This document shows positions 45,939 through 58,452 of a stretch of DNA of 64,000 nt, one piece after another; the first letter of the stretch is position 1, and each line of letters opens with the position of its first letter. Origin of the DNA: Thalassia testudinum (taxonomy: Eukaryota; Streptophyta; Magnoliopsida; Alismatales; Hydrocharitaceae); assembly GCA_037157565.1 (NCBI GenBank), contig JAZHRO010000022.1, forward strand, positions 3,844,001-3,908,000, written 5' to 3'. Under the pieces are notes generated by a model. It was given only the letters and a program-made list of their open reading frames with translations, made no database searches and had not been told where the DNA came from. The translations under genes were made by a program, and so were the position numbers.

Positions 45939-47152
45939 TACCCCCATGCCCACCCCTTGCTAGTCCCTAGCAAGGTTTAACCTAAATGCCATTTACAACT
46001 AAAATTAGGAATTGATCAATTAGGTAGAAGTTGCTTGTCGACTGGAGGAAATTTCTACTAAGAACCTAAATCTCAAAGATTCAACAGTAACCAGGTTGCC
46101 TGCCAAAATGCAGACCGCCCGAGTCCTTGCCTTATTTTATATGCAAGCGAAGTGTATATATATATATTTTCTTTTGCATCTTTTCTAATTTTTTTGAATT
46201 TTTGGAGTTGAGGATTTCGGGATAACTTTTTATGGCTACCCAACCAACCCAAGACTCAAAAAGGACACTTAGTACTAAGCATTTGATTGTGAAAGTGATA
46301 GACTCACTCAATGGCAATTAAAACAGACTTCAGGTTTCTATGCCCTTAGGTGACCCGAAAGAGAAAATGTTGCCTAAATGTGTATCTATCTGACTGATAG
46401 CTTTCTCCCTACTTTTTAGTTTCGTGGAGTCAACACAAGGGTGAACCCAGTGTATGTCTCCTCAGATTATGCTACTTCCCTACTTCTTCCTTAAGTGGTT
46501 TGGAATTCTTGTGCATTTTATGAGCTTGGATCTGGACAATCGGCCAATGGGCTGGTACCTACGACAACTTGTCAGCCATACTCATGTGATAAAGTGTGGC
46601 TTATTTCTTTTTTTTCTTTTCTCCTTTTTCTATTTTTCTATTTCTCTTCTTATATATATATTTTAAGTAGGTCACTTTCCTGAGCTAAGGTTTATCTAAA
46701 GGCAGTAATAAAAGAGAATGGTACTGTGGCTGGGCTCTGGACAACCGGCCAATGGTCTGTTACCCACGACAACTTGCCAGCCATACCACCCTAGAAGGTT
46801 CATTGGCTACCCAATTTCCATTAGAATCGCCGATGAGTGAGTCAGTGCAAAATGTGTGTAGAGGCGTAGACTAAAAATCCCCCCAAATCAGAGGGCGGGT
46901 TGATAAGTCGAATGCTTATCACCCTACTTTATTGACCAGATTAATGTACATTAAGGTGGCGAGGACTTGAGACCAAGTCACATTTTAGAGGACACCCGGA
47001 TTGATTGAGTTCGAAGATCTGAAGAATCTAAGTGATCAGGTCCTTAATGTATCATTTCCTAGAGTCAACAAGCTTCTAATCCTAAGTTTTCTTTTCCTAA
47101 TTTTTTTTTAAATAATTCAAGCTGACAAAATGTACTCAGAACATATAAATTA
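45939..47152 (-). other. PPT and inter-PPT region of element H
   Basis: The PPT is at 45939-45952 (element sense ATGGGGGTA before TGATGAC). The region has no coding potential and lacks the hairpin and triple-repeat blocks of A, C and I. Instead it holds a 50-bp block twice (about 46533-46586 and 46735-46790), with cores CGGCCAATGG and ACGACAACTTG.CAGCCATAC. Confidence 0.65.
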
Positions 47153-47170
47153 CCACCCCCCATGCCTAAG
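47153..47170 (-). promoter_or_regulatory. Second (internal) polypurine tract of element H
   Basis: In element sense it reads CTTAGGCATGGGGGGTGG, preceded by GCCATTGTCCAA. It lies 1.2 kb upstream of the 3' PPT, as in A, C and M. Confidence 0.6.
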
Positions 47171-47642
47171 TTGGACAATGGCTTCATTGTAAAATAAATG
47201 TATGCAAGAGAGTAAGGAAAGAAATCACTTGAGTCGTCACCATGTATCCGGTTAGCTTGAAACCTCTGGGTTGCCTTTCAGGAAGCTTTGAGTTTAGTGC
47301 CTTCAGCTAGGCATAATGCACAGACAACAAAGGCTAAATTAGTTGAATGGTCTAGGTCAAGAAGGTGTAGACAAAATTAGCCAGACCCAGAGTCTGAAGT
47401 CCGCAGATGCGGAGTAGGTTGTGGTGGAGTCCCATCCCTAAGGAACAAGAACTCTGCAATTGGTGTAACATGCATTCCTGTGTCTATTCCTCTCTTAGTC
47501 TGCAGGCATGCAAAGAAGTTGATTTGGATGAGCGCAACCCGAATCTAAATTGCCGGACACTAAAGACGTAGGTTTTGTAATCAGCTTGTGTCCCTTTAAA
47601 GTTGTAATCACCCAGAGGTATATCAATTCCAAAGAATTCAGA

Positions 47643-49111
47643 TTACGGGATTTCAATTCTGATAGGGCATGTAACAAAATCAAGAGTTTCACAATGGGTC
47701 CTAACTCTCTCCAAAGAAAAATCCATCCCTTCTTCAACTAGAGTTTCATTGCTTATTCCCTCCAATTCCATGACCCTAGGAATATTATCTTCAACCTCTT
47801 TCATATCAGACTCAATTTTCGACGTTGCATTAGAGGTAGGGCTAATTTCATCCTCTATCTTAGATTCTTTCCCTTGGTCCTCCTCTAAACTTGTGATGGG
47901 GGTTTCAAATGATTCAAAATTGATTATTTTGGAATTGTAATCCCACTCTCCATCTTCAATTTTGGATGTCTCTTCCACCAAATCACTTTCCTTAAGAAGA
48001 TTAGATTTGTATTCAAAGACATTGTCCCCCAAATTCTCAGTTTCCTCTTGATGTTTGTCCTCAACTCTCCCCAAATCATGTTCTGAGGAATCCTTAATGA
48101 CATTTTCTATTGAGTTGTCCAACTCTTGGGGAGTATCAATGGTGGATGAACCAATTTTGGGTAAATAGGTGTAGTCCAATCGATCACTGTAGGGCCTTGC
48201 TTCATGAATTTTGTAAATAGAGTTGTTTTCAACAGTTTTCTTTGGCCCTCTTCCTTCAGTTGTTGGAACATATCAATCATGGCTTGTTGCCCTTCAATCA
48301 ATTCTTGATTTTGTCTATGTAACTCCAACTGAAGGCTATCAAGAACTGACTGGGTGTCATTAGGTTTCCCTTCGATTTCCACCTTAGTATTTAAATCAGA
48401 GTTGGGAGGGTATGGTTGAGGATGTGTGTTAAAGTCCATACTGGGGTTTAAGTTCTTGGGTGGGTCCTCTATTCTATCATTTTTAGGGTCCAATTCTTCA
48501 AGAGGAACCATTTTCTATCTAGTCCTACTCTAGAATAATTGAGGTTCTAAGTCCTCCTCCGAATCGGATTCTACGTCAGGGGTCCAAAGCAAGGTTTGAT
48601 CATTCTTAATTTTCCCAAGTTTATGATCATCCTTCGATTTCCACTTTTCTAAACCTTCCAATCCATAGGTAAAGTAAGAGTGATCCTTGAATTCAGATGA
48701 CCTATCTTGGTTATCGTCCTGGGAAGGGTAGGAGCCTTGATGTTCCCCTAGAGTGTAGGTCCTATCAGATTGATTAGTGGATGGGCAGGACCTAAAAGAA
48801 GAGTCATCATAAAAAGATTCAAGATAAGGATCCCCTAGGTTTGGATTGTAACCCTAGGTTGTTGGGTTGGATGTATCCCAATAGGAAGTTGGTGTGGGTT
48901 GAGTGAAATTCGGATAGTTGGGATAAGAAGGGTCTTCAATATAATCAGATTTTGGATTGTATCCCAAACTAGGTGGCTGGCTATCCCAAGTAAACTGTTG
49001 ATATGATCTACTTGGGTTAGAATACAAATCATGTTGGGGATGGATCAACATTGAAATCCATGGATGGATCAGGAAAGAGTAGACGAGAGAATTATGTGCA
49101 CAATCAAGCAA
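47643..49111 (-). pseudogene. Acidic LARD-element protein, broken ORF (element H)
   Basis: In reading order, 49111-48854 has 'YSNPSRSYQQFTWDSQ' (Tyr/Pro/Ser-rich). The next part near 48590-48480 reads 'PQLF', a stop, 'SRTR', a stop, then 'KMVPLEELDPKND', parallel to 'PELYWSQKNGMMVPLEDHDPND' in C with both Trp codons turned into stops. 48511-48107 has 'LELHRQNQELIEGQQAMIDM' (coiled-coil-like), and after a frameshift 48179-47643 is strongly acidic. It has no zinc knuckle, protease or RT. Position (after PBS, before the internal PPT) and motifs place it with the C and M proteins. Function unknown; inactive copy. Confidence 0.55.
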
Positions 49112-50271
49112 ACAAATCTAGGCCCTACAGTGTAGACCTAAGTGACCTAGAAGTCCTAAAGAGAGTGATCAAATCTGCAAGCACTTAAACCTCTTTTCCC
49201 AAAGTTAATCTGGCCAGGATGATTACAAGGGGATTGAAGGAAAGATTCTTCCTTTGGCTCGCACCCCCAGTTCCTTTGTACCCCACAACCGTAGTCGTTT
49301 GACACTTCCCCGCAACCTAGACACCGGATTCCACAATGGAAATTAAGGCCAAGCACCTACAAACCCAATCACACTTCTAGGACTTAGACTGGTCTTATCT
49401 AGGTCATGTTTGTGCACAATTGGGTGCAAGGACCCAATGCCAAAACAAGTGTTCTTTAGCAAGCAAGATTGAGATGTGTGATTTTTAGGGTTTGAATCTT
49501 GCTTTAATGGATTTTAAAAATTCCACTTGTTTACACATTCAAACAAGGCACAATTGTATAGTCACACGGTTGGTGAAGATTGATTTTCTTTAAGGCCTTT
49601 TATGTGGCTATAAAATCCAAAACTCCCTAGTGTGAAAAATCCAAGGGTGTGCAGCTTCTATCAATGAATTTTTTTAAGATTTTGTCAAGAAGGGTCCAAT
49701 CAAAATAATCAATGACCCTATCCTGACCGAAATCGAGTGAACTTTTCAAAAAAAATTAATTTAAGAATTTTTTGATGGTGATACACCGCCCAAATTCACA
49801 TTTTACAAAGAGGAGGTCAATCTATTCAAAACCTCTAGATTAGTGTGCAAGTTTAATGTGTTGATCAGAACAAGTACTAATCGATTTCAAATGCAAAAGT
49901 GTTCTTTAGATGAAGTGTAGAGAATTTCAAGATATTTATAGAAATATGAATTTCTCACAAATCTGAGCTGCGTGGAGTTTGCAGCAATAAGAACTCCCTA
50001 TAGATCTCTAGAACTTAGGACAACCTTGCACACTTCCAGTAGAGATTTTCTCATGGCCAAACCACAAGGAGTTTAGCTCTGAAATTTGAATGGGAGTTCG
50101 CCTACTGAAAGGAGCACCTCTGAGATTTTTCTCAAAATTTTTAAAGGTGCTTAGTGTCCTTGAATCGTGTCCTCAACCCTAGTCCAGAGAATGATTTTTC
50201 GAAGTTAATGGGTTGTAGACTTAGTAGTGGTGTTTTTCTTCGACAAACAAAAGAGAGTTTTTTTTATAACA
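49112..50271 (-). other. Untranslated leader of element H, distal part
   Basis: Sequence between the ORF and solo LTR L2; it continues at 60698-60935 up to the PBS. I see only short frames and no repeat or RNA gene here. Confidence 0.55.
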
Positions 50272-50499
50272 TGATAAATGCTAGTTTATCATCATTCTTA
50301 TGCATTAAAGCAAACCTAGCTCTTAGGATTTTGCTACGCAAATGGGTTTTTGGGTTGCATTTAGGCATAAATTAGGTTAGGCATGCATTTTACTTTTTAT
50401 TGTCTTTCTGATGTGTTTTTGTGAGTGTTAGGGATTTACAGATTAACAGATCCCTAAAACCTTAGCACTTAGGAAGGCAACTGGTGAAGGAGAAGCCCA

Positions 50500-51180
50500 A
50501 ACTAGCTGGAACTCAGCTTTATCCAACTCACCATACTGGAATCTAGCTCACTTGAACTAGGGTTAGCTCATCCTAGCTCCATTCAGCCCATCTCAGCTGA
50601 ATGGTAGTTCAAGAGAGCTCATCTTAGCCCACCTTAGCTCAGGTCAACTCAGATCTAGCTCAACTTAGCTAAGTCTAGCTCATCTCAGCTCCCATTAGTT
50701 CACTAAGAGCTCTAGGTAGCTCAGCTGAGTTGACTGGAATTCACCTTAGCTTAGGAGTAGCTACATCCAGCTCCACTGAACTCTAGCCAGCTGAAGATGA
50801 CCTCATCTTAGCTCAGGAAGCTCAAGTTCAACTCCCGAGGACTCAGCTTAGCTCAACTTAGTTGAGCTAAGCTACCTTAGTTACCTCAACTAGCTAGGTC
50901 CTTCCTGGGAGCATCAGACCTAGCTCACCTCAGCTCCTCTCAGTAGAAGCTAGCTTGCTTTAGCTTGGCTTAGCAGCTAGCAAAGAACTAGCAAGCTAAG
51001 CCAGCTAAAGTAGCTCCATGCCACCCTCTTCGGCAGCTGCCATCTCCAGTTCAGCTCCAAACTTCTTTTGCCTAGCTCCACCCCTCAAACCCTAGCTTAG
51101 CTAAGTTCTAGGTCCCTTGGCCATCCACCACCCTAATACTCTACCCAACTAGCTCCACCAACTAAACCCTACCTAAGCCC
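50500..51180. repeat. AGCTC-rich degenerate array in LTR L2
   Basis: Dense AGCTC/AGCTA/CAGCT words over about 680 bp, the inverted counterpart of 31540-32230. No gene. Confidence 0.8.
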
Positions 51181-51958
51181 ACCTAAGCTAGCTCCACCCT
51201 ACTCCTTTCGGTGCCACCACCAAGCCACCTTTTCACCCCATCACCACCACCAAAAGGAACCAATTTTGGTGCCAAAAACTACCCTAACCACCCCTCCCTT
51301 TTGGCACCAAAATACCCTCACATAATGGCCCTACACCTACCCCCTCCAAGCCACATCCACCATCCACATACCCCCCTTCTAGAACCCTACCTTGGCACCA
51401 CCTAATCCCTTTTCTAGAAGGCTATTTTGGCGCCAACTTCAAGGGACACAACCACCCATAACTACCACCTATGTGTGACCCTTGGGTTGGCGCCAATCAT
51501 CCTTAGCCCTAGGATCTATTAACTACCCTAGAATCCTATCCTAGCCATCCATTCAAAAAGCCACCTATACCCCCCATCCTACTCTATAAAAAGACCCTTA
51601 ACCACCACCAGTTTTCCCATCCTCCATTAGTGTAAATTCTACCCTATACCCAACTAAACCTACGACCAAGGAAGGAGAAGAAAGGAAGAAGATTAAGGGG
51701 GCATCCTATCCGCCCCCTTGGTGCCTTCTTCCCCTTCTCTCTTCTCCCTTAAGCCATGCCAAGGAGGAGAACTTCCATCACTTGGGGGACAGCCAGGCAT
51801 TGGAGGAGGAAGGGTGGTGCACGCCTACCCTTGGAGAGCAAGTGCATGCCCTCCTTCTGGGCTTTCCAGAAGACCACACCTTGGAGGAACCTTTCAATGA
51901 AGGAGAAGGAGTTTCTTTTTAAGCCAAGGAGCTACTAGGCTTGGAGCAAGAAGCCCCT

Positions 51959-53588
51959 TGATGAGTCCATTTTAATGGACTATTGTTACACCTAAGTACT
52001 TCAATTCTAACATAGTATGTTTGTTAATACTCACATTAGGTCATTAAATAATTGCATGCATCATTACTTGAGTTTTTATTCATTTTAACGTATTCTATAA
52101 CTTAGTATGTAATTATTTTATATTTCATCATTGTAGGAATAAATTGTAAGAGATGAGGGGGGTGAATTAAATTCTCCCCTCCCCCAACAGCCGCCGGCCT
52201 CAACATCTCCTCAACAGCCGAAGGCCATATTTAGTAAGGGATTTTGAAAATCCCTTAACTCGCGTGGGGAGAGGAGTTAAGAGGAGGCTTGGCAAAGGAG
52301 AGGAGGGCGGTTCTTCTTCCCCCCTGAGGGGATATACTTCTCCTCCACCTTCCCGACCGTGGAGAGGGTGAACACTGTGGAACCGTGAAGACTGCGTGCA
52401 CTGTGCACCACACAACCTGCCTTGCGCGCCCTGCCTCAGCGCTGCACCAAAGCCTCAACACCTTTGCAACCTTGCAAGTGTTGTCCCCACGTCACAACTG
52501 CGCACACTGCTCCAGCGCCCTTGCGCGCCCTGCCTCAGTGCCCTTGCGCGCCCTACCTTTGCACCCTCACTGCGCCAAGCAACTCTCCTAGCAGTAGCGA
52601 GCATCAGCGCCCTTGCAGCCCAAGTGCCCTATAGCCGTGCCCCCTCCAGCATCCTTGCGCGCCAGCCTCCAGCGCTCTTAGTAGCACCAGCACCCGCAGG
52701 CGCTGCACCCCCTCCAGCACCCTTGCTGCACCTAGCCGCCCTCGCCCTCACTGCAGATAGCATGTCACCTCCTCTTCATCATCTTCTTCCTCTCTAGCGC
52801 CTGGAAGTACCCAAAGTCACGCCTGCGGGCAAGGCAATGTAGCCACGTCCGACCGCGCGCAAGTGTAGCGCAGCCACCCGCGCCCGCGCAACCGCGCTCA
52901 CATTAGCAGTGCAGCCATCCGCCGGTGACAGGCTGGCTCTCCTCTCCGCCGTCTAGCCACCTCCAACCGCCGCGTCACCACCATTGCATAGCCCTTGTCG
53001 AGACGTGCCTTCCTGCCGCATAGCTCCTCCCATGAATCCTCCTCGTGCACGCAAGGAAGAGAGAGAAAGTTTCCTCTGTTTTATACTCAATTAGTATTTA
53101 CATTGAATGTCATTGCCACAAAATGAATTTTGATTTATGATTATTTTATTGTGGTGAATTTATGCCTTAATGCTCATGCTTCTAGATAATTGTTAAACCT
53201 TATTATTCATTTCTATGTGCATGGAATTTAATTTTGAATGACATCTTCATATGCATGCAAGTGAATAGTACATGGCATACTCTTGCGCATGTATAATTTT
53301 CTGATGTAAAAATTACATTCACATCCTCACATTTCTAAATTATTATGTGTTCCTTCTTTTCGCCTTGTTTCGCATCATATTTGAACACGGATTGCGTACG
53401 TGATTGAATAAATATAAAGGAAAAATATTTTGTGAACTTATTAATCTGTTCCTCCCTGTGGATACAACATCCTTTTCATGGTTTAAACTCATATCTATTT
53501 TAATCTTTGATTGAGAGATTTCCACCACATTAATTACAACGACGTATCATTCTATTACTATTTTAATTAAGTGAAACTCTCTCTATCA
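51959..53588 (+). repeat. 5' LTR of element M
   Basis: It is nearly colinear with 58453-60168. The GC-rich middle (52380-53000) yields Ala/Pro/Cys-rich ORFs in both LTRs that differ by frameshifts, so they are not genes. U5 has CCTCCCTGTGGATACAACATCC, shared with LTR I. Confidence 0.9.
53535..53543 (+). other. U5 segment complementary to tRNA-Asp nt 1-9 (LTR M)
   Basis: TACAACGAC is the exact complement of GTCGTTGTA, the first nine bases of plant tRNA-Asp. It lies 45 nt before the LTR end. The 3' LTR copy reads TATAACGAT. Confidence 0.4.
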
Positions 53589-53590
53589 AA

Positions 53591-53608
53591 TGGCGCCGTC
53601 GCCGGGGA
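53591..53608 (+). promoter_or_regulatory. Primer-binding site of element M
   Basis: TGGCGCCGTCGCCGGGGA is one base from the complement of the tRNA-Asp 3' end and lies two bases after the LTR. Confidence 0.88.
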
Positions 53609-54827
53609 GGCAACAGACGCAATAGATTCACTTCATTATTTTTGAATATTCTGAGTTACGTAGTTATCTGATCATTTTTTTTATTGTGCAAGGAATCTGA
53701 CGGGGCGATAAGCGAAGTAGAGAGACGACATTGACCTTGAACGACATGCACGGCGGAGACGATCTTTTTGGTGGACCTTGACACCACTTGGAGGCCAGCA
53801 ACAGGAACACGTGGGCCTTGATCCCACGTGCATAGGCTTACGGAGAAGCCGATTTTTTATTTAGTCAATAGATCTTAGATTTAGTTTAGATAGACATTAG
53901 AATTCAATTTCTATCTTTTGGACCCTTGTCGGGTATTTTTGGGAACGTGTTCCCAGTGTTTCTTTATTTCTTATCGCTTTTGTATGTGGGAGCGTATTTT
54001 CGGGAGCGTGTTCCCATTTATTTAGATTATAGGATTATTTGAATTGTTTGAACTGCATGTCGGTTAGTTAGTTAGATTAGGTCTGTTTGCTTATTATTAT
54101 TATTAAAAAAAAAATCGAACTGCCTGCTAGAAGCTACATATCTATAGGATGACCATCTAGCACTGAATGAGCAGCATCTAGTTTATTTTTACTATATTGC
54201 ATACATTCTTACATGAAGAAAGCTAGAATAAGGTACGTCTTCTCTTAGGCATCAATTACTTGTCATGCATCTGCATTGAACCCAAATCTAAGACCACTAA
54301 AGTGCTTGAATCGAATTAATTCAGTGGTCACTTTAAAAATTGGGACTGCTAAGAGGTTGGACCTAAAAATCTGTGACTTAAAATTGTGTGCAAAAGGATC
54401 TTGTTTGTGAAATTTCAAAACTCAAAACACGATTGTATGTTTGCACACCTGAGACACTGTGCACCTTACACATAAGGTCAGTAGATAAATTTCTACCTCT
54501 CCTCTTTTGCACCACAAGGGAAGTTAGTCGGAAATCAACAAGCCTATCCACTAAGTTACTTCGGTTCCTCGTGTGTGGGCTCGATTCGAGACTTCCATCC
54601 CTTGCGAGTAGGTTATAGGCACCAACAAAGGTTGGCCTAGGAAGCGTAATTTGTGCAAAACTTGTTTGGTTACTAATTGAACATTTAATTCTAAGACCTA
54701 TAATCTACTAAAAACAGATCCCACTGAATTTGCATTTGCTTTGACGGTAGAACTCTCTAGGAAGTTTCTGCTCGTGTTCTGAATTCTTCTAAACCATAAG
54801 AGTGTTAAAACTATTTTGCTTAAAGAA

Positions 54828-56760
54828 ATGGATCACCCTTACTCCTATCATTTAGATTATCAGAGTCAATACTTCCCATCTTTTAACCAGGATCCCATGC
54901 CCCGAGTGTATCCATCCTTTGATGGGTACATTGACAATTCATGGGATCATTCTTATTCTTATCCTGGGAATACTAGCCCGATAACTCCCACTTTTAAGAA
55001 GAGCTTAGGAGTGGGATTTTCCAACCCTGGAATCCCTACTTCTATGCAAACGCCCAACCCTCCCACCCTTCATGATTTTCCATATCGAGGTTTGACCGAT
55101 ACCCTAGGCAACCAAAGCCTGAAATTGACTATCCTCCCCAACCTGATAATAGTAGCCTCTCCTCTTTTATGATAGAAATGCAAAAACAGCAAAAGGAAAT
55201 GATGGAATCCATGGGAGAGATGTTGAGGAATAGTCAACAGTTAAACGAAGAAATAAGATAGCTTAGCTATGCATTTCCCAGTAATTCTGATCCCTACCCA
55301 TACGACCATGATCATGAAAATAATTCTGAGGAAACCAATGACAATAGGGATCCAGTTTTATGTAGCAATCACTTAGACTCTCCCAATGAGACATGGCCAC
55401 TAGAGGAGAACGATCATAGTGATTATCCACCTGAGCTATATTGGAGTCAAAAGAAAGGGAAGATGGTACCTCTTAAGGTCCTTGATAATAGTATTCTCCT
55501 TACCCCTACCAACCCAGGTCAAGGTTGTATTGTTCCTATCACTTCCCCTATTGATTATCTAGTGGAATCCCCTTCTACACTTAGTGAGCCTACTCCTGAC
55601 CCTCCACTTAGGGAATCAACACCTACCATTTTGCATCCTCAGGATTTAAATGCACCCAATGAAGGTGACCCTAAGAGAATGGAGGATGAATTAGATCAAT
55701 TTTGGTCTCAGGGATATGAAGAGTCTATTTCAGAGGACAAGGATGCCCCAATAAAGGAACCTGGACTGAAAATCTGGAGTGAATCACAGGGGAATTATTT
55801 ATCATTTGAGGATTTACCTCCAAAGGATATAAACAATATGGTGAAATCCAGATTCCTCCCTTCTTTTGAGAGTCATCCTCCATCAAAATAGGATTTGATA
55901 TTAGAGGACAAACAAAATAGTGAGAAGTCTATGGGAGACTCTCGGGGACAAAACATGTCAATTGAGGATTTATACCCCGAGAAGAATAACGAATTCAGTG
56001 ATATAGGCTTGCTCCAAAACATTAAGACTGATCCTCCTTTAAGAATAATTGAGGATACAGATCCAACTCCTTTCTTCATTAGTGAATCACATATACACCC
56101 CGACAAAAATTTGAGTGAACCAAACGAATCCGGGGATGAGCTTAATGATAATGATTTTGATATTTTGACCCTGCCATCAAAGAGTTGTAATTTGGAGTCT
56201 ACCCTTGATTCAAATATGACTCTGATCATTAATACTAGGTAGGGTAACGTGAAGTTGTCTACAACTGTTAAGGAGTATACACAATCTGAATCATTGTTGG
56301 AATTGGACTTGACACCGACTAAGCCCTCATTGGATTTAACCATTACCTTCCAACACTACAAACAACCCTTATACTCCCTAACCGACCCTTAGCTCTGATC
56401 TCTGCTCATGTACATTCTTTCTGGAGAACATATCAGGCTAGTACATCCTCGGGTAGAATGGCCAGTGTGGATTGATGCTTGTACTTTTAGTCTTGCCATT
56501 CAAGGGTTTTAAATATTAATGTTTATATCTTTTCAAACCTGTCCTGTTTTGGAGGATCCTTTTTATCCTCCACTTATTCCATTTCGGGAGGCCTCTTTTC
56601 ATATTCCATTTCTTATTCCTAGACCTCCCTAGGTAGCCAACGAGGTTTTCTGCTTTCATACTTTTTCGTGAGAATTTGGGATTACGTTGCATCATCAGCT
56701 CACCTACATCCATGGTTACCTATTTTCTAGGCCCACGCTGTTATGCATATTTTTAGGGCC
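54828..56760 (+). pseudogene. Acidic LARD-element protein, best-preserved copy (element M)
   Basis: It opens at ATG 54828. N-terminus 'MDHPYSYHLDYQSQYF', 'YPSFDGYIDNSWD', 'SLGVGFSNPGIP', 'NPPTLHDF'. A frameshift follows near 55130-55200, then 'MIEMQKQQKEMMESMGEML' (coiled-coil-like). The next frame (55463-56242, one stop at 55889) follows 'YPPELYWSQKKGKMVPL' and carries 'LKIWSESQGNY' and a Ser/Asp/Glu-rich middle. The C-terminal part (about 56280-56760, several stops) has 'LEDPFYPPLIPF' and 'HHQLTYIHGYLFSRPTLL' with a hydrophobic run. All blocks align in order with element C, about 640 codons in total. There is no zinc knuckle, protease or polymerase. Family unknown; it occupies the gag position. 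Confidence 0.65.
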
Positions 56761-56928
56761 TAACCTTTTCTGTCTGGAACCAGACTTATAGGTTCCTTCT
56801 AAGTTTGGCTACTGACAGAAAATGCAGCGCTTGTTGGGAGGCAGCCCAGTGTTCTGAATAACACCATTGTCAGGTGATTTCTTTCCTTTCTCCCCCTGTT
56901 TTAATTTTACAATAGGGACATTGTAGGA

Positions 56929-56944
56929 TTTAGGCATGGGGGGG
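56929..56944 (+). promoter_or_regulatory. Second (internal) polypurine tract of element M
   Basis: TTTAGGCATGGGGGGG follows GGGACATTGTAGGA and is followed by a 28-bp direct duplication (GCATTTTAGGAAGTATTCATG, twice). It lies 1.5 kb upstream of the 3' PPT. Confidence 0.6.
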
Positions 56945-58434
56945 TGCATCTTGCATTTTAGGAAGTATTCATGTATTTTGCATTTTAGGAAGTATTCATG
57001 CATTTAGGTTAGCATATAAAAAAAATTATCTTTTCTTGAGCTGAATGGTTTAGTCCCTAGCAGAATACCTTTGTCATTGGAGGTTTTTCTTCTTGAATTA
57101 TTTCTTAAGTTTAGAATCCATTACATTTATTTCACGTGCACGTAGATTGGGTAATGGATCTTTGTAGAAAAATAATAAGCATTTATAGTCTACTGAACGC
57201 TTGGACAGTTAATAAGGAGTCAGGCATCCTATCTTCTAGTAGATCCACCCCATATTTATGAGTTGAAAGTAGAGAGATTACTAGTGCGCTAAGTCTAGTG
57301 AAAGGACTCTTAAGTTTTGAAAAATTAGATGATGATACTTCAGATTTAGGCATAGTTTTCGCTCTCTGTTCCTGTGTGCGTACTTTGTGTGAATTCCTGA
57401 GAGTCACCAAATAAGGCAGATACACAAAGATTGAGTCTTAATAAAGCTATGACTATGGTGGATGGTTATGACTGTCCTTCATGGAGTCCTCGGCTGAAGG
57501 AGGGTAATAGTGTCAAAGGTCTGAAATACGCCTGTCCCATCCATTTCTTTCTGGTGCTGAGAATAGGCACTTCCACCAAATAAGCCACATAATATCCTCT
57601 TGACCATCATCATCCCTAATAATGCCTCATAAATAAAAGTCTATATCGTGTTGTGTTGATTGATAAAAAAAAGAAAAAGAAAAAGAAAAAGAAAAAAGAA
57701 CAAAGAACAAAGAAGAAGAAATAATTATAAGAAAAAAAGAAGAAAAGAGAGAAAGAAAAGAAAAAGAAAAGAGTCCAAGGTTATCGTGGTAACAATATTT
57801 CTGAGGCAACAAAAATACTTATCGCGTTCCACCAAATATGACCCATACCTACCTTTCAGTATTTCTGATTGCCCGAATACTGGTTGAGAACTCTAACTTA
57901 GTTGTAGAGTTATTAGGACTTTAATTGAAGTGTGGATGCCATGTGAGGCCACCAAACAGTGAGTACAATTACTAAATCTGGCGAGATTTGTGATCTCAGA
58001 AAGAAAAGAAAGAAAAGAGTGAGCGCCAAGGAACATCAAGAGAGCACAGTTGTTTAGCCTCTCTCCGAGTTCACTTGTCTAATAGCCTAGAGATCTAGAG
58101 TCTGTAGTACTAGATTACATGTAGCACCAAATGAGTGTGTGCCACCAAATACAAATCCATTCAACTTGATATCTCCTACCTATGCCTAAAGTCAGGGTCA
58201 AATTATAGATTATCTTCTGCTTTATCCCTGAGGGAAGTAGTTGCCTATCCTGGCAGCAATATTTACCAAGGGTGAAATATGAACTCCCAATGCGAATTTG
58301 CTTTTTCACTCAGATCTGTTACCTAGGCTATTATCACGTCACATTTGTCTGGATCTCTAATGTTTTGAAATAAGAAAAAAAGAAATCTTCTGATTACTTT
58401 TATTATTTTTCATTTTTGCTAGGAACTAGCAAAT
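56945..58434 (+). other. Inter-PPT region of element M
   Basis: No coding potential. It lacks the GGATATCC hairpin and triple repeat of A/C/I. It contains an A/G-rich low-complexity stretch (57660-57780, AAAGAA repeats) that gives a Lys-rich spurious ORF. Confidence 0.6.
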
Positions 58435-58452
58435 CTTAGGCATGGGGGTATT
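58435..58452 (+). promoter_or_regulatory. 3' polypurine tract of element M
   Basis: CTTAGGCATGGGGGTATT lies directly before TGATGAGTCC of the 3' LTR. Confidence 0.8.

Noticed and set aside
51959..51990. Hammerhead ribozyme at the start of LTR M (TGATGAGTC with a following stem)
   Set aside because: The required GAAA after stem II is absent (TATTG instead) and there is no matching stem III.
56800..56850. GGGAGGCAGCCCAG after the ORF of M (and similar in A, C, H) as a second PBS
   Set aside because: It resembles the sequence just after the PBS but has no complement to the tRNA 3' CCA end, and lies far from any LTR.
57660..57887. Lys/Arg-rich ORF that could suggest a nuclear protein
   Set aside because: It translates an AAAGAA low-complexity run in the noncoding inter-PPT region of M.
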